The position numbers and the translations under genes were made by a program. The notes under the pieces were generated by a model. It saw nothing but the letters and a program-made list of their open reading frames with translations, searched no databases and was not told the origin of the DNA. This document shows positions 28,195 to 39,643 of a stretch of 64,000 nt of DNA, in pieces; positions within the stretch are counted from its first letter, which is position 1; the number at the start of each line of letters is the position of its first letter. Origin of the DNA: Tillus elongatus. Lineage: Eukaryota; Arthropoda; Insecta; Coleoptera; Cleridae. The stretch is taken from contig OZ023267.1 in NCBI GenBank assembly GCA_964006375.1, positions 15,263,471-15,327,470 of the forward strand, read 5' to 3'.

Positions 28195-28490
28195 CTAATT
28201 TATGAAAACATTACCTAGCCCACTGTATTTCACCAGTGAATAGTTTTAATTTGATACCCATTTCAAAGGGGGTGTTGAGAAAAAATAATCCGCCATCTTA
28301 CGTCTAAACGCCAATTTTAATTTAAAAAGCATCACCTAACCTACTGTATTTTACTCACGCCTTTTTATTTGATAACCATATCCAGGGGGTTGTTGAGAAA
28401 GATATATTACAAGACGTATTACCTCGGCCGTCATTTTGAATTTATGAAACGGTTACATCGCCTACAGTATTATATTCGTAAAACACGTAA
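28195..28490. repeat. 121-bp tandem repeat, about 2.4 imperfect units
   Basis: Units start near 28195, 28316 and 28437. Shared signposts are CACTGTATTTCACC / TACTGTATTTTACT / ACAGTATTATATTC and a GGGGGTGTTGAGAAA or GGGGGTTGTTGAGAAA block. Diverged; function unknown. Confidence 0.75.
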
Positions 28491-28497
28491 CAAACGA

Positions 28498-28738
28498 ACA
28501 AAATTAGCTAAAAATTATAGACCATTAAACCATAAACTTAACTAAAACTACTGCCAAAGCATCAGAGAAACAGGGTCTATTTGAAATGAATTTTCTGGAA
28601 ATATTTTATTAGAATGAAGGACAATGACGGTTGAAGCTGAAACTTAAGGGTTTGTTGAACACTCTTCTTGAGACATTTTCTTGACCTAACCCGTATTTAT
28701 TTCAGGTTATTTGCCTAAATGTTACCAATTTTGACGCA
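28498..28738 (-). repeat. HTA middle-block fragment
   Basis: GCATCAGAGAAACAGGGTCT and AGGACAATGACGGTTGAAGC match the middle block of longer HTA copies. Confidence 0.75.
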
Positions 28739-28907
28739 ATCAGTAGTAAAAGGAATCTTCCCAGAATTCTTGCAAATTGAGTGGAGAAATGTAGGCAATT
28801 TTAAATATTTCACAGAATATTGACGAAATCATTGCTTGAAGCTTTTTTAATAGTTTTTGAGCTTAGAATCGTTCATCAGTACTCCAAATTTAAATCAGTT
28901 ATATTCT

Positions 28908-29854
28908 ATAATTTTTCCAAGGTAAAAAAGAACAGAACAAGGCTATACTCCAGACTGAATTTATTTAGTAAAAGCCGTGGAGTCAAGGAGCCCGGAAATG
29001 TTACTTGTTCTGTGCTGTTCGGCACGGCCGGGTAGATGTCAATGTCACTTGTCTGTCACTTGTCACTTTTAGCTAAAAGTCGTAGTTCATTTGTTTGCCC
29101 CCTTCCCGTTCACTTCAGATATTCGGTTTGTAACTGTCCTCCACTTCAAATGCGAAAATTTGTATTTGTATTGCCGTTTGTCCATTGCTGTGATTTGAGG
29201 TTTTGATGCTTCTAATTTTGCCTTCACCAATATAGCGCAGGAAAACAAAAGCGACAGTCGATGAAAACAGCCACTATGATAGATTTCTTGTAAAGTTCAG
29301 TTCCTGTTATAAAAAACAGAACGTAAGTATGTTTAGCGATTTTGGTTTTATTCTTTATAGGTATCATAGGTTTAACTCAGTGTTTTTCTCTGAAAGTACT
29401 GCTCTGGTTGTGTAGCCTCTCTTGACAGCTTCTCTATCTATTTGTTTAAATACCTTAGATTGTGGTGTATCAGTGCACTTTTAAACTTAATTTACACGGG
29501 TTTCTACCCGTTTTTTGCTATTTTTACTGCTTTTGCATTGTTGTTTTTGCTGCTTGGAGGTACCTCGACCAAGCTTTGGACATTTTGATGTTTTTAACTT
29601 CTCAACTTTCAGCTTTGATTTTATAAATGTAACTGTTGAAGAGCATGTTAGCGTTGACTTTGGTTTCTGTTTAGGCTTTGCTTGTAAGACTGTTTAGAAT
29701 TTTGTAACTGCTTGTGTCGTGTGATATTTGCCGACCTAACAGAAACTTTGTTTTTGCCACAACCACCTTTTGTAATGTTTCAGCAAGCCCCTGAGGATGG
29801 CCAGATATATGGGCCGAAACGTGGGGCTTTTACTAAATAAATTCAGGCTGGAGT
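28908..29854. mobile_element. Element with inverted ends and a hammerhead-like stem, host of LINE copy 3
   Basis: The arm GGTAAAAAAGAACAGAACAA...AGTAAAAGCC (28921-28978) is complemented by 29821-29850 plus 31606-31632: the right arm is cut in two by LINE copy 3. At 29788-29828 (plus strand) CUGAGGAUGGCC...GGCCGAAAC is hammerhead-like but lacks the CGUC cleavage end. The loop (28985-29785) has no recognised gene. Confidence 0.65.
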
Positions 29855-31597
29855 ATAGCTTTGAGGTACAGGGCTATGCGGACGACATTGTCATCATAGT
29901 CCGAGGAAAGGTCACACAGGCAGTGTGGGAGCGCAGGCAGAATGCACTGAGAGTGGTGGAAGGGTAGACGGTTGATCAAGGGCTCGGGGTGAGCCCCGAG
30001 ATAGCAACCGTCATGCCGTTTACGAGGAGGAGGAAGTGCGACAGCCACAGAACTCTAATTCTATACGGTAGGAGCGTTCCAATGGCCAGGGAGGTAAAAT
30101 ATCTTGTGGTCGTATTGGACTCTAAGCTAACCTGGAATGGTCACATTGGAAAAATACTGCGTAAGGCAGTCATGACCTTAGCCGTCACTAGGCGGCTATA
30201 TAGAAAAACGTGGGGACTAAGACCTAGTATGGCCCACTGGCTGTACACAAGGATGGTCAGACCATCGTTAACATATGTAGCACTGGTCTGGTGGCCTAAG
30301 GTGACACAATCCAGTGCCAAACAAAAACTAGGCAATATCCAAAGGATGACTTGCCTAGGCATCACAGGGGCCATGTCTTCAACCCCAACAGCCGCCATGG
30401 AGGTGTTGCTGGACCTGCCCCCCCCCCCCATCACTTAGTTATTATGGGGGAGGTCAGACTAGGACTATACAGACTAGCCTGCAATGGTAGACTGCAGATC
30501 AACCCAGGCTTCAGGGGCCACTGCAAAATTCAGGAGATCGTGAAGGAGCCCATGCTTGAAATGAGGTCAGACTTCGCGAGCCCGCGAATGTGCAGGGAAA
30601 ACAACTTTACAGTGGAAATCCCCGACCGCGAGCCATGGCGGGAGGAGACGCCGGGCATACCAGGGGACGCGCTCGTCTGGTTCACGGACGGATCCGGCGG
30701 GGAGCGTGGGACGGGGGCAGGTGTTTACTCGGAAGGATCGAGGGTAAGTCATAGTATTTCCCTCGGAGCCCATGCAACGGTGTTTCAGGCCGAGATGTAC
30801 GCCATCCTGCACTGTGTGCGGAAGAACAAGAGGAGGGGCTACACCAACAAGCGGATCCTCATAGCCACAGACAGCCAGGCAGCTCTTAAGGCACTAAGTA
30901 GCCCATGGGTAAATTCCTGGCTGGTGAGTGAGTGCCGAGACGAGACGTGCGACCTGGCTGGGCAGAATTAGGTGACCCTCATCTGGATGCCGGATTACTC
31001 GGGGGTCAAAGGCAATGAAGAAGCTGACAGTCTCGCGAAGAGAGGGTCAGCAGAACCATTTATGGGACCAGAACCGGCTCTGGGCATGTCAAAGAGCACT
31101 GCCAGGGGAGCCATTAAGTCCTGGGTCAGAAACCAACACAAGGTGTACTGGGCGGACTGTCCAGGGCTCAGACATGGGAAGTCAATAATTGACGGACCTA
31201 GTTCAAAGAGAGCTGTGGAGCTGCTTAATCTTAGCAGAGGACAGCTCAGAAACACAACAGGTCTCTTGACGGGACACATGGCTGTCAAGAAACACCTGCA
31301 TAAAATGGGGCGGTTCGAAGGGGACCTCGCATGCAGACTCTACGGCGAAGGGTAGGAATCAGCTTAGCACATCTTGTACGAGTGTAAAGCTCTGGACCGC
31401 AAAAGACAACTGATCTACGGTCAGTCTAGACCGGAGACAGAGCAATATAAAACTTCATCCTACCAATTGCTCTGCAGACTAGTTCAAGGCACAGTGATTT
31501 TGGAATGGGTGGAGTAAGACTAGGGGTATGCACAATCAACCAAAGGTTGCAGTGCTATCGGGGCGGCAAGGCCGCGGACGAGCCTTGAGGGAACAAA
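29855..31597 (+). pseudogene. RNase H-bearing LINE, copy 3, 5'-truncated
   Basis: Starts within the RT at the YADDIVIIV catalytic box (about 29874). The RT connection reads on to YVALVWWPKVTQSS (29989-30438). RNase H follows with FTDGSGGERGTGAGVYSEG, AEMYAILH, TDSQAALKAL and DYSGVKGNEEADSLAKRG (the His of the usual GH is Tyr-Ser here). 30972-31355 and onward give the zinc-knuckle region with in-frame stops. Each broken block still reads long, so decay is modest. The 3' end has an A-rich tail before AACCTTGTTCTG. Confidence 0.92.
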
Positions 31598-31639
31598 AAA
31601 AATAACCTTGTTCTGTTCTTTTTTACCTTGGAAATATTA

Positions 31640-32327
31640 CTAACCCAGATGTTCTTACGTTCAGAAATTACATATTCAATAATTATTCTTTTTTCTCTAA
31701 GGTTCAAGACATTGTCAAAAAACTACATATACATGGACACAATGAATGATTATTATCACAATTTTGCAAAGCTACATTACGTACTCAATTTATGTTATTA
31801 ACGTCTCAATCATGGTTGGTACAACAGGGCGACATCGCATTTGGATTACGGGGAAGAGTACATTTATTTAAACCCTAATTATTACATGTTATTAAATTAA
31901 ATGGGCTATATGTTCACTATTATTCCGGTTTTGGTAAAATTATTATTCTAAACTTTTTACAGTTATTATATTACTTTCTTCTGGGAAACATTCGTTAATA
32001 GTTCTTCTTTATAAGTACATACCTTCTGCGAATCGAATTCATAATATCTCTTTTATATTCCATCCTAATTGCAATAAGCTTTAGTCTTGTTACATTTAGT
32101 TCATTTTTAAATTATTTAATGCCTGATGTACCTAAGTTTGTAATTGTAATTGTTATACAATGTTTACAATATTTGTTCTGATGATGTGTAGAAATGTGAT
32201 GAATTAGGTATATAATCAAATCTATCATTTTAGTCTATAATAAGATTCCATTATAAAAACCCATTCAATTACCGTAAAAAGAAATGGCTTCAGCGAAATG
32301 AGAATTACTAATGTAAAAAGTTGGATA
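31640..32327. other. Stretch with no recognised gene
   Basis: AT-rich, no domain-bearing frame. Confidence 0.4.
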
Positions 32328-32329
32328 TA

Positions 32330-34223
32330 CAGGCTGGTCCGTAATTGTATGTCGCAAAGTCCATCACGGCAATTAGCATGAAAAAAAAATGAAACTTTTC
32401 TTAATGCACTTTTGATCAGTTCAGCCGATTTACAAAGATACGGTCCTGGAAAGTTCTTAAGAAAAATTAGAAATTTTATGATAATTCTGAAATGGTTCGG
32501 AATAAGAACTTTATATCTGCAGGTGTAATTAAGGTCACTAGAAGACTCAATTTGATAGTATTTAAAAAAATAATTAAACGCCCAGTGGCGTAGTAATAGG
32601 AATTGTGTTATCAGCTTTGATCAAAAAAATTATATATTGCGCTTTTTGTGACTAGCCTGTATATTTTTTGAAATATGTAGTATATTGGCTGCAAAAAAGG
32701 TCTCTTGTGATTTTTTATATGAGGTGTAATTTTCGAGATAACTGCAGTTTACGGTATCTGCGCAATTTCTTCCCGATAAGGTAACGGAACATTTCAAATG
32801 ATATAACATAATCCTCAAACTATTACCTATTAATAAATGTATTGACAAAATTAGTTACAAATAAGGTTACGATGATAACACTACAAATCACAATAAATGT
32901 CGAAAATGTTAGCCGTCAGACTGTAAACAAGCTTCTGTTCGCATTCTCCAGTTCCATCTCATTCTTTGAAATATCAAGGGGGTATTTCTAATAGATTCTA
33001 ATACTTCATCAATTTTTTGCCAAATCTCTTCTCTACTATATGATTCGGTGGGATAACCCAAGTTTTTAGCGTATCCCCGTATGCAAAAACCAATAGAATT
33101 TAGGTCTGGGGACCTAGGTGGCCAGTGAACGGGTCCACGATTACCTATCCACCGATTTTGCAACATGGTTCTTAAGAACCCTCTTACTACCCTGGTATTG
33201 TGGGCAGGATGGCCATCCTGTAAATACCACATTTGCATTCTTATATTTAGCGGAATATTTTCAAGCATTTGCGCTAAAATTTCCTGAAGAAATTCGTAGT
33301 ATATCGAGGCATTCACCCTATTAGATAATTGGGTCCTAATAGATAATCGCCCACAACATCAGCCCACACGTTTATTGAAAATCTACGCTGATGATGAATT
33401 TGTAAAAACTTATTTGGATTTCGCACCGACAATACATGTTCATTGTGAATATTAAACATGCCGTTGTTGGTGAACATAGCTTCATCAGTCGATAATATAA
33501 TGTTAATAAAGAAGTTATTTTCATCAAAATTTTGAAGAAAGCACCTGGAAAACTTTAGTCTTGCAACTTTATATCCTTCATATAATGCCTGGATCGGTTG
33601 GATGTGAAACGGTTGTAAGTGGTGCTCTCTTGGTATACGTGGACGACTTTGGCCAACAATATTACTGACTGGTCTGGAGCTGACTCGAGGATTATTTTCA
33701 ATGAGGTTAAAAACTTGTTCATCCCTGTTAGGAGTTATTCTAGTTCGTGGTCCCCCGGCATTACTATTTTACTTTGCAATCCCATTTTTACAGAAACTTC
33801 GATCGACTCGGTAAAATGTTCGTCTATCTGGTTGACGTCTCTTAGGGTATTTTATAGAATAAACATGTTTTGCTTCTTCACCATTTCCATGAGCTTGACC
33901 CAAACACAAATGCATGTCTTCTTATTCGATGGATGTGAAATTATTCACTTCAAATAATACTATAGTTGAGGCATCATTATAACTAAAACTATAAAATAGC
34001 TTACCTGCCATAACATTTAATTTTTCATATCCGACACCCACTTACTAACAAATTTGTGGCAATAGTATTTCGTTCCTTTATCGGGAAGAAATTGCACAGA
34101 TACCGTAAACTGCAGTTATCTCGAAAATTGCATCTTATATAAAAAAAATCACGAGGGGCCTTTTTTATTTTTCATGCTTATTGCCGTGATGTACTTTGCG
34201 ACATACAATTACGGACCAGCCTG
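32330..34223 (-). mobile_element. Mariner-type element, copy D, with a nested end
   Basis: Outer ends CAGGCTGGTCCGTAATTGTA and TACAATTACGGACCAGCCTG. Inner inverted repeats (32690-32785 versus 34073-34165; GATAACTGCAGTTTACGGTA / TACCGTAAACTGCAGTTATC) show long terminal repeats. On the left the outer and inner parts are separated by about 300 bp that ends GACTAGCCTGTA, so a short element or partial copy appears nested there. The target TA is clear on the left and mutated on the right. Confidence 0.75.
32909..33520 (-). pseudogene. Mariner-type transposase, copy D (inactivated)
   Basis: The minus strand gives STDEAMFTNNGMFNIHN (first Asp, about 33450-33500), then a frameshift near 33320, then YLQDGHPAHNTRVV (second Asp) and WPPRSPDLNSIGFCIRG, where the third Asp is Gly. 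Similar to the intact transposase at 40303 (FTNNGMFNKQN) but a separate subfamily. The N-terminal region further right (to about 34000) is too broken to call. Confidence 0.85.
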
Positions 34224-34224
34224 T

Positions 34225-34904
34225 GTAGTATATAAACTAAAATTATTAATCGAAAAACAACCTATTCTCTCATTAACCTAAAATAAAAATAAATTGATAT
34301 GACATATGACGCTACATAAACCGCGCTATTTTGGTCTAAGAATGCAAATAACATAACAAACCAATAGCAATTTAATTTCTGACCACGTGACACGTGACCA
34401 AGAATCGTCTCGTTGGTCATTTCAGAATGACAAATCTATAGACAAATCTCCCTAGATTAAATTTACAAAAAATGTTATAATTGTAAAAGTGTTATCCAAC
34501 TTATAAGGTTTTTATTTAGTTATTGTTTGGATCACAACTTAAAATCAGGCTTAAACTGTTAAGCTGCCGATTTATATAGCTTTCATATGGCTTTTTGTAT
34601 AACAAATCAATTCTAGAAATAAATATTACCGTTAATTTTCCTAACGAGGGAAAGTTCCCAAGTTTGTGTAATAAAATATTGAAACTCACAACTCTGGCTG
34701 TTTCAATTAATTAGGCAGATTTTCTAGCTTTCCAACATTCAAAGAAAACAAACCAAGACATCTGTTATGGCATCCGCTGCGACGCACCTTACACAACGGA
34801 GAGTGTCGTACCTTTTAAAATTCTTTAATTCGCCTTAAAATTAATATATGGGAAGATCTTTGAATGCTCTATATATGTGAAAAATTCCATTCCACTCACT
34901 TTAA
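34225..34904. other. Stretch with no recognised gene
   Basis: No recognised frame or repeat. Confidence 0.4.
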
Positions 34905-35095
34905 TAATTTAAAAAATATATAGTTTTTAAAAAGTTTTCCCCGATTTTCCACCGGAAAAACTTAAGCTTAAAAGCTGATTAACGAACTCGACCTTGGTTT
35001 TCGCCCAAATCAGAATTTTGCCAAGTTTGATTGAAATCAGTTTAGTATTTTCTGAATTATTGCTCGGATACATATATACACACACACACACACTA

Positions 35096-35103
<8 letters not shown>
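34905..35103 (-). repeat. Diverged HTA right flank
   Basis: AAAAAGTTTTCCCCGATTTT and the GAACTCGACCTTGGTTTTCG block resemble the flank before TA arrays; it ends in a CA run (35078-35092). The segment 34918-34950 also appears as a spacer at 39108-39137. Confidence 0.55.

Positions 35104-35173
<70 letters not shown>
35104..35173. repeat. (TA)35 array at 3' side of a LINE
   Basis: Pure TA array; the neighbour to the right is the LINE 3' end. Confidence 0.95.
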
Positions 35174-35176
<3 letters not shown>

Positions 35177-36540
35177 GTCAATATGCAAATACACAGTTTC
35201 TAAACCATTTACGTCTTGCATAACAAGATAAACTATAACTATGGTGTACACCTATAATTCTACAATCTCACTTATTGCACACATCAAATCAATAACAATA
35301 CAAAACATAATTTCGTCAAGCTTAGATTATATTTCAGGCTTCACAGGCAGTCCATCAATTGTACGAAACTAATATCAAATTCAAATTTATTCTGTCTATT
35401 CCAAATTCACATCTGATTCAGTACAAGTAATTTAGAGACCCAACAAAGTCAACAGGTCAGGCATGTATATGTTCAGTCAATGCGTTCTTAAATGCTCTTA
35501 AATTCATGTTGAAGATGTCAACATGCTTACACAGTCTGTTATAACTTGTGCACATTCTATAAATCGGAGAACTGAACAGACTATTCGTTCTGCACCCTGG
35601 TATATAAAACAGCTGCTCCAGTCAACTATCCCTCTGAGGAACCCTAAACTGAATGCTGCCCAAAAATTCAGAAAAATTTACCAAGTTCCTCACGATTTTA
35701 AACAAAAACACCAGGTCAGCAACTATGCACCTGCTCTGAAGACTGATTATGTCAAACACAGCAAGCAAACTCACATAGGGTGTAAAATTGGGATAAGATC
35801 CAAAAAACTTAAAATGCAGAAAACGAACAAACCTCCGCTGAACTTGCTCCACCACATCAGAATGAACCTTGTAAAAAGGATTCCACACCACCGACAGATA
35901 CTCCATTTTTGGACGTATATATGCATTAAAAAGAATTTTAAGTGTTTCAACTCTACTGAATCCTATCGAGTTTCGCACAATAAGGCCCAATGTTTTCAAC
36001 CCCGATGCAGCAATTTTTCCCACGTGCTTCGCAAATGATAATTTAGTGTCAAACTCAATTCTTAAGTCACCAAACTGGGTCCTACGCAAACGTTGGTCAC
36101 CTCCAACAGTATATTGGTACTCAACAGGAGCAAGACGTCTCGTGAAAGTAGAAACAAAACATTTCCCAATATTCAGGAACATTCTATTCTCAAAACACCA
36201 TTCAGACAGCGCATCAATGCTCCTCTGTAGTTCCTCACAATCACTAATGCTAGAAATAACACGAAAGATCTTTAAATCATCAGCAAACAACAAACAACGG
36301 GAGTCAGCTATACTTTTCGGCAGATCATTCACAAACAATAAAAACAATAAAGGTCCCAAATTTGACCCCTGGGGCACCCCAGAGGGTGACGAAAACAATG
36401 AGGACTCGCTTCCACCATAAACCACATATTGTACCCTTCCAGTCAAATAAGATGCAAATAACTCCATCAGGTCTAGAGAAAACCCACACATATAAAGCTT
36501 CTTCAAAACAACCTTGTGGTCCACCTTATCGAATGCCTTC

Positions 36541-36543
<3 letters not shown>
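35174..36543 (-). pseudogene. Jockey-like LINE reverse transcriptase between two TA arrays
   Basis: A long frame (35622-36524) opens just inside the right TA array with [17 protein letters not shown] (motif A), then [20 protein letters not shown] (motif B) and [10 protein letters not shown] (catalytic motif C), then the thumb (TKLSFAKHVGKIAASGLKTL) and RPKMEYLSVVWNPF. One TGA at 35622-35624 interrupts it; the same frame continues (GCRTNSLFSSPIYR) to a stop near 35461. The RT N-terminus and everything upstream are missing exactly at the TA array. Only one nonsense codon over about 350 residues implies a fairly recent copy. Confidence 0.9.

Positions 36544-36634
<91 letters not shown>
36544..36634. 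repeat. (TA)45 array truncating a LINE
   Basis: Pure TA array. The left side is RT motif A, the right side an HTA left flank in reverse. Confidence 0.95.
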
Positions 36635-36637
<3 letters not shown>

Positions 36638-36765
36638 TCTAACGGCCCTTTGTTTTGGGTTCTAGGGACCCAAATTCGCGCTTATCTGAAGACATTTGTT
36701 CAAAAGCTTTTCATCATGACATCCCTATTAGCGAATTTTTCTTAATCAAAATTCGCTAAAAAAAA
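36635..36765 (-). repeat. HTA left flank and hairpin (reverse)
   Basis: TTGGGTTCTAGGGACCCAAA, TCGCGCTTATCTGAAGA, and hairpin TTAGCGAATTTTTCTTAATC with its partner AAAATTCGCTAA. Confidence 0.8.
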
Positions 36766-37385
36766 TTTCTCAATGAACATTCTCTAAAAAAATAAGGGAA
36801 GACAATTAATAATCCGGTAAGTTATCAATGCTAAATAAATAGTCCCTGTTTGAACGAACATGTTAAAAGCCAATATAACCTCGTTTGAAGAAAATTACTA
36901 GCGATGTTACTGTAAGTTAAACAAAATTTTGAAAAAAATGGTAAGTCGCGGCTAGGCGTCAGATTACTACATCCCATAATGGCAAATAGGTCAATGTTAT
37001 ACACCTTGAATGTAACCTGAATAAGAGACTACCATATTATTATATAAGCAGGATGACCTTTTGCAAGCGAATTTCGTTTAAGTATGTAAATCGTGGAAAT
37101 TAACAAATATTATCTTATTTTATCATTATCAATGTTCATCGAAAGCATAATATCTGACCTTACTTATATAATGATTTATTGGATGTAACGGTATTCCAAA
37201 ATAGCAAAATAAAATAACAAGCACACCTACAATACCATGGTCATCCTGTTGAAGATTCAGTTACAGAATTCAAGGCTTGTATGTTTTCGTTGACGTCGTC
37301 GACTTATTCTGCGATTATAGTGTCTTCTTCTTAATTTCTTTTGCCATTATGTAAGTTTATGGTAAAAAATCATTTTGTTTTAAGA
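36766..37385. other. Stretch with no recognised gene
   Basis: No recognised frame or repeat. Confidence 0.4.
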
Positions 37386-38435
<1,050 letters not shown>

Positions 38436-39032
38436 GGAAATAACAATTTTACAACAACAAATATAGGTCTGTAAGTTTAATGTCAAAAAAGTTATGGGCA
38501 TTTAAAGAAAAAAAATTGGGTTTTTCTCCAAACGTCAGTCGCGATTTGAAACGTCAAAATTGGCAACATTTAGACTAAGGACCTGAAACAAATACGTATT
38601 ATGTAAAGAAGATATCACAAGAAGAGTGTTTCGCAAACCCTTAAGTTTCAGCTTCAACCGTCATTGTCCTTTATTTTACTAAAACATTTCTAGAAATTTC
38701 ATTTCAAATAGACCCTTTCTCTGATGCTTTGGCGGTAGTTTTATTTAGGTTTGTGGTTTAACGGTCTATAATTGTGCGCAAATTTTCGTAGAAAAAATTC
38801 GTTAATGGAAAGACCGCCACTATTGAGTTTTTAAAAGATTTTTTTCAAATGAGCGCAAAGTAGGCTATATATGGGTTTAGTTTTAGTTTTTATCTGTTTA
38901 CATATATACAGGGTGACGTATTTCTACGGTAAGGCTCACTATAATTGTTATTATACAAGATACGAGAAAAAATTGTATACGTTAATTATAGGGTGTCTTG
39001 AACTGCATCTTATGAAATTATTTTGACAATCA

Positions 39033-39054
39033 CCTGACCTGACCTGACCTGACC
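39033..39054 (-). repeat. (TCAGG)4 tract, first
   Basis: Four CCTGA units on the plus strand, i.e. TCAGG on the minus strand. Other HTA copies read CAATCACAGGGTGGTCCATA here, so the tract is specific to this copy. Confidence 0.85.
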
Positions 39055-39166
39055 CATAAGTCGTTGGTGATACCTACATTTTTTTTTCGAACACCCTTAT
39101 ATTATAGTTTTTAAAAAGTTTTCCCCGATTTTCCAACTGCATCTTATGAAATTATTTTGACAATCA

Positions 39167-39188
39167 CCTGACCTGACCTGACCTGACC
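39167..39188 (-). repeat. (TCAGG)4 tract, second
   Basis: Identical tract in the duplicated segment 39138-39238. Confidence 0.85.
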
Positions 39189-39643
39189 CATAAGTCGTTG
39201 GTGATACCTACATTTTTTTTTCGAACACCCTTATATTATTACATTTTTGCATTTTTTATCGAAATATGATACATGTTTGTAAGAAAAAATCGAGACGCAG
39301 CATGTGAGGTTTGGTAATGAATTTTCGTTAAATGCTTCAAATTTTAATAACTCAATTTGCTATTAAGCTAATGTTTGTTGGCTGGGAAACCAGTTTTCTC
39401 GAAAACATTTTAAGTTTATTTTCAGAATATTTTTTTACATTTTCAAACGACAAGTTATTTTGCTAAAATATGGCACATTGTTTCTCCTATATAGGTTATA
39501 CTGGTAACCAGATTGATGCCTGCTTGCATTAGAGAAACAGATTTGCTATTAAATACATTTCTTTGAAAATTCACTTCCATAACGCACTTGCTGCGTCCAG
39601 AACTTTTTTTATTATTGAATAACCTTTGTTGCAACCCAGTATA

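Larger units (their letters stand above)
38436..39603 (+). repeat. HTA element with internal duplication and TCAGG tracts
   Basis: Right-flank block (38460-38800), variant left-flank module (38800-38900), middle block, and 320-bp unit (39292-39603, ending CTTGCTGCGTCCAGA). About 100 bp of the middle block is present twice (39003-39107 and 39138-39238) with a 30-bp spacer. Each copy holds four CCTGA units. Confidence 0.85.

Noticed and set aside
29021..29100. Short repeats of GTCACTTGTC
   Set aside because: Too few and too irregular to call a tandem array or binding-site cluster.
35078..35092. CA/GT microsatellites (also 20627, 46519, 52966)
   Set aside because: Short ordinary microsatellites, three of them next to TA arrays or repeats; not informative alone.
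36046..36420. 124-residue plus-strand frame
   Set aside because: Antisense shadow of the LINE reverse transcriptase on the minus strand.
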